A stretch of 64,000 nucleotides of DNA from Mesorhizobium terrae. GTDB taxonomy: Bacteria; Pseudomonadota; Alphaproteobacteria; Rhizobiales; Rhizobiaceae. The stretch's first letter is position 1. Every line of letters starts with the position of its first letter. Positions 63,028 to 64,000 of the stretch are shown here, piece by piece. The DNA is taken from positions 620,001-684,000 of the forward strand of contig NZ_CP044218.1 in the NCBI RefSeq assembly GCF_008727715.1. Direction: 5' to 3'. The notes beneath the pieces were generated by a model. It ran no database searches, was not told where the DNA came from, and worked only from the letters and a program-made list of their open reading frames with translations. The position numbers and the translations under genes are program-made.

Positions 63028-63860
63028 GCTTTCTTAGCCGGCGCCGCCGGCACTTCGAGCGCGTAAACGCCAGGCCGCCGGTACCACCGCTGATAGACCA
63101 GCCATCCCGCAAGGGCGGCAATGACAGCCATCATCCCGTAGAACAGCCACTGCGCCGCCGCCACGCTGTCGGGGTGAAGCCATAGACCCAGGAACGAGGT
63201 GAAGCCGGTTTCGCCCGTTGGTGGCTCCGGCGATGCTGCTACCGGCACCAGCGTCACCGATACATTGTCATAGGTGAGCCCAGCGACACCCTTGGCTACC
63301 AGCATCTTCACCTGCGGGATCAGTTCGTTCATCGACACGGAGGCGCGGTGACGGATGAAGACCGACGCCGATGACGGCACCATTCCTTGCTTGAGTGGAT
63401 CGTTTTCGGGGAGCACCAGATGAACGCGTGCCGACAGCACGCCGTCGATTTCCGATATCGTGCGCGAAAGCTCCTGGCTCAGGCCATAGATCATCGTCGC
63501 CCGCTCTTCAGCGGGAGACGAGACGATACCGCTGCGCTTGAAGACATCGCCGAGCGTCTGGAATTCCTGTTTGGGCAGGCCGCTCTCGTCCAGGAGCGCC
63601 ATCGCTTCGGCGAAACGATCCTTCTCGACGAGGACGGTCATCGTTCCGTCCTTGCCGGCCTCGCGCTGGGCAGGAATGCCGTGACGGATCAAGGTCGCGA
63701 CGATCTCGTTTGCCTGCCGCTGATTGAGCCCGGAATAGAGTTCCACGGAACAGGCCTGCAGAACGAGCATGGCTGAAACAGCCAGCATCGCGCGCAGCCA
63801 CTTCCCGAAACGATGCGGCGCAAACGGGTGCAAGAGCGACGATATCAACTTCCCGACCAC
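63024..63860 (-). CDS. sctJ: T3SS inner-membrane ring lipoprotein SctJ (NolT)
   Basis: A protein of 278 aa. GTG 63860 opens a lipoprotein signal peptide with the lipobox VLQAC and acylated Cys37. The YscJ/FliF ring domain follows: SGLNQRQANEIVATLIRHG, VEKDRFAEAMALLDESGLP, LSRTISEIDGVLSARVHLVL and VLPENDP. A C-terminal membrane span (QWLFYGMMAVIAALAGWLVY) anchors it. It forms the inner ring of the basal body. The start is 9 bp after the preceding stop; an internal ATG at 63788 would shorten the signal peptide too far. Confidence 0.94.
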   Translation of the reverse strand: MVGKLISSLLHPFAPHRFGKWLRAMLAVSAMLVLQACSVELYSGLNQRQANEIVATLIRHGIPAQREAGKDGTMTVLVEKDRFAEAMALLDESGLPKQEFQTLGDVFKRSGIVSSPAEERATMIYGLSQELSRTISEIDGVLSARVHLVLPENDPLKQGMVPSSASVFIRHRASVSMNELIPQVKMLVAKGVAGLTYDNVSVTLVPVAASPEPPTGETGFTSFLGLWLHPDSVAAAQWLFYGMMAVIAALAGWLVYQRWYRRPGVYALEVPAAPAKKA

Positions 63861-63869
63861 CGCGAATGC

Positions 63870-64000
63870 CTATTGCTGCTTGATAAGGGTACTCGTGGAC
63901 GACGTGACGGCCGTCACGCTGCTGGTCACCACTTCGAGATTGGCGGCGGCCCACATGATCGAGATCGAACGGCTCAGCAGCTGCTCGGCGCTTTTGGCGG
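63870..64000 (-). CDS. sctI: T3SS inner-rod-like protein SctI (NolB), partial
   Basis: The last 42 codons of a gene that continues beyond the right edge. The end reads SAEQLLSRSISIMWAAANLE then VVTSSVTAVTSSTSTLIKQQ, a helical, Ser/Thr-rich end like inner-rod proteins. Position immediately upstream of sctJ (nolT) matches nolB of rhizobial clusters. The N-terminus is not visible. Confidence 0.75.
   Translation of the reverse strand, partial: AKSAEQLLSRSISIMWAAANLEVVTSSVTAVTSSTSTLIKQQ

Overview
The window looks like a chromosomal or symbiosis-island segment from a high-GC alphaproteobacterium of the order Hyphomicrobiales (rhizobia, Mesorhizobium-like; genus not settled from sequence alone). 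The pointers are the gene order nolB-nolT-nolU-nolV-rhcN of a rhizobial-type type III secretion system at the right edge, several binding-protein ABC uptake operons, AdeRS/BaeSR-like two-component systems and small rhizobial-looking exported peptides. I saw no rRNA, no convincing tRNA and no CRISPR array.

Layout. (1) 1-3793, minus strand: a tightly overlapping, defence-like operon made of AbiEi antitoxin, AbiEii nucleotidyltransferase toxin, a 277-aa protein of unknown function, an HEPN-like protein and a gene cut by the left edge. (2) 4784-23451, plus strand: a complete insecticidal-type Tc toxin locus. It has a fused TcB-TcC polypeptide (2596 aa) and a TcA subunit split into two translationally coupled genes (691 and 2897 aa). 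A broken RibD-C/dihydrofolate-reductase-like fragment follows. (3) 24177-33386, minus strand: an amino-sugar (GalNAc/galactosamine-like) uptake and catabolism operon with an ABC importer, AgaS-like SIS protein, KbaZ/GatZ, a BadF-type sugar kinase and a DeoR regulator, with repeated operator-like half sites upstream of deoR. (4) 33499-37949: a GH4 alpha-galactosidase (melA type) divergent from an AraC regulator, then two exported GH-A-clan glycosidases including a GH5. (5) 38229-40954: an AdeR/AdeS-like response regulator and sensor kinase with two small ORFs between them. (6) 41093-45028: a decayed, transfer-prone stretch with a dead sensor-kinase gene, a perfect 17-bp inverted repeat, an AT-rich glycosyltransferase plus a polysaccharide deacetylase, a truncated IS5/IS427-type element, a scrap of an amino-acid ABC ATPase and a lysine-rich exported peptide. 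(7) 45496-53120: a polyamine operon (potA-D-B-C, an SDR dehydrogenase and a SpdH-like spermidine dehydrogenase) divergent from a LuxR regulator. (8) 53284-55770: a second AdeRS-like pair in divergent arrangement. (9) 55852-56965: a TetR-like fragment and a DUF1445 hydro-lyase. (10) 57096-64000, minus strand: sctT-S-R-Q-O-N-L-K-J-I of a type III secretion system, running off the right edge.

How the parts relate: the Tc toxin and the T3SS are both protein-delivery machines aimed at eukaryotic hosts. The ABC/GH regions are scavenging modules for sugars, amino sugars and polyamines. The AbiE operon is a likely phage or plasmid defence module. Region 6 marks recent rearrangement. Start codons were chosen from Shine-Dalgarno spacing and gene overlaps where possible, and several are uncertain, as stated in the entries.
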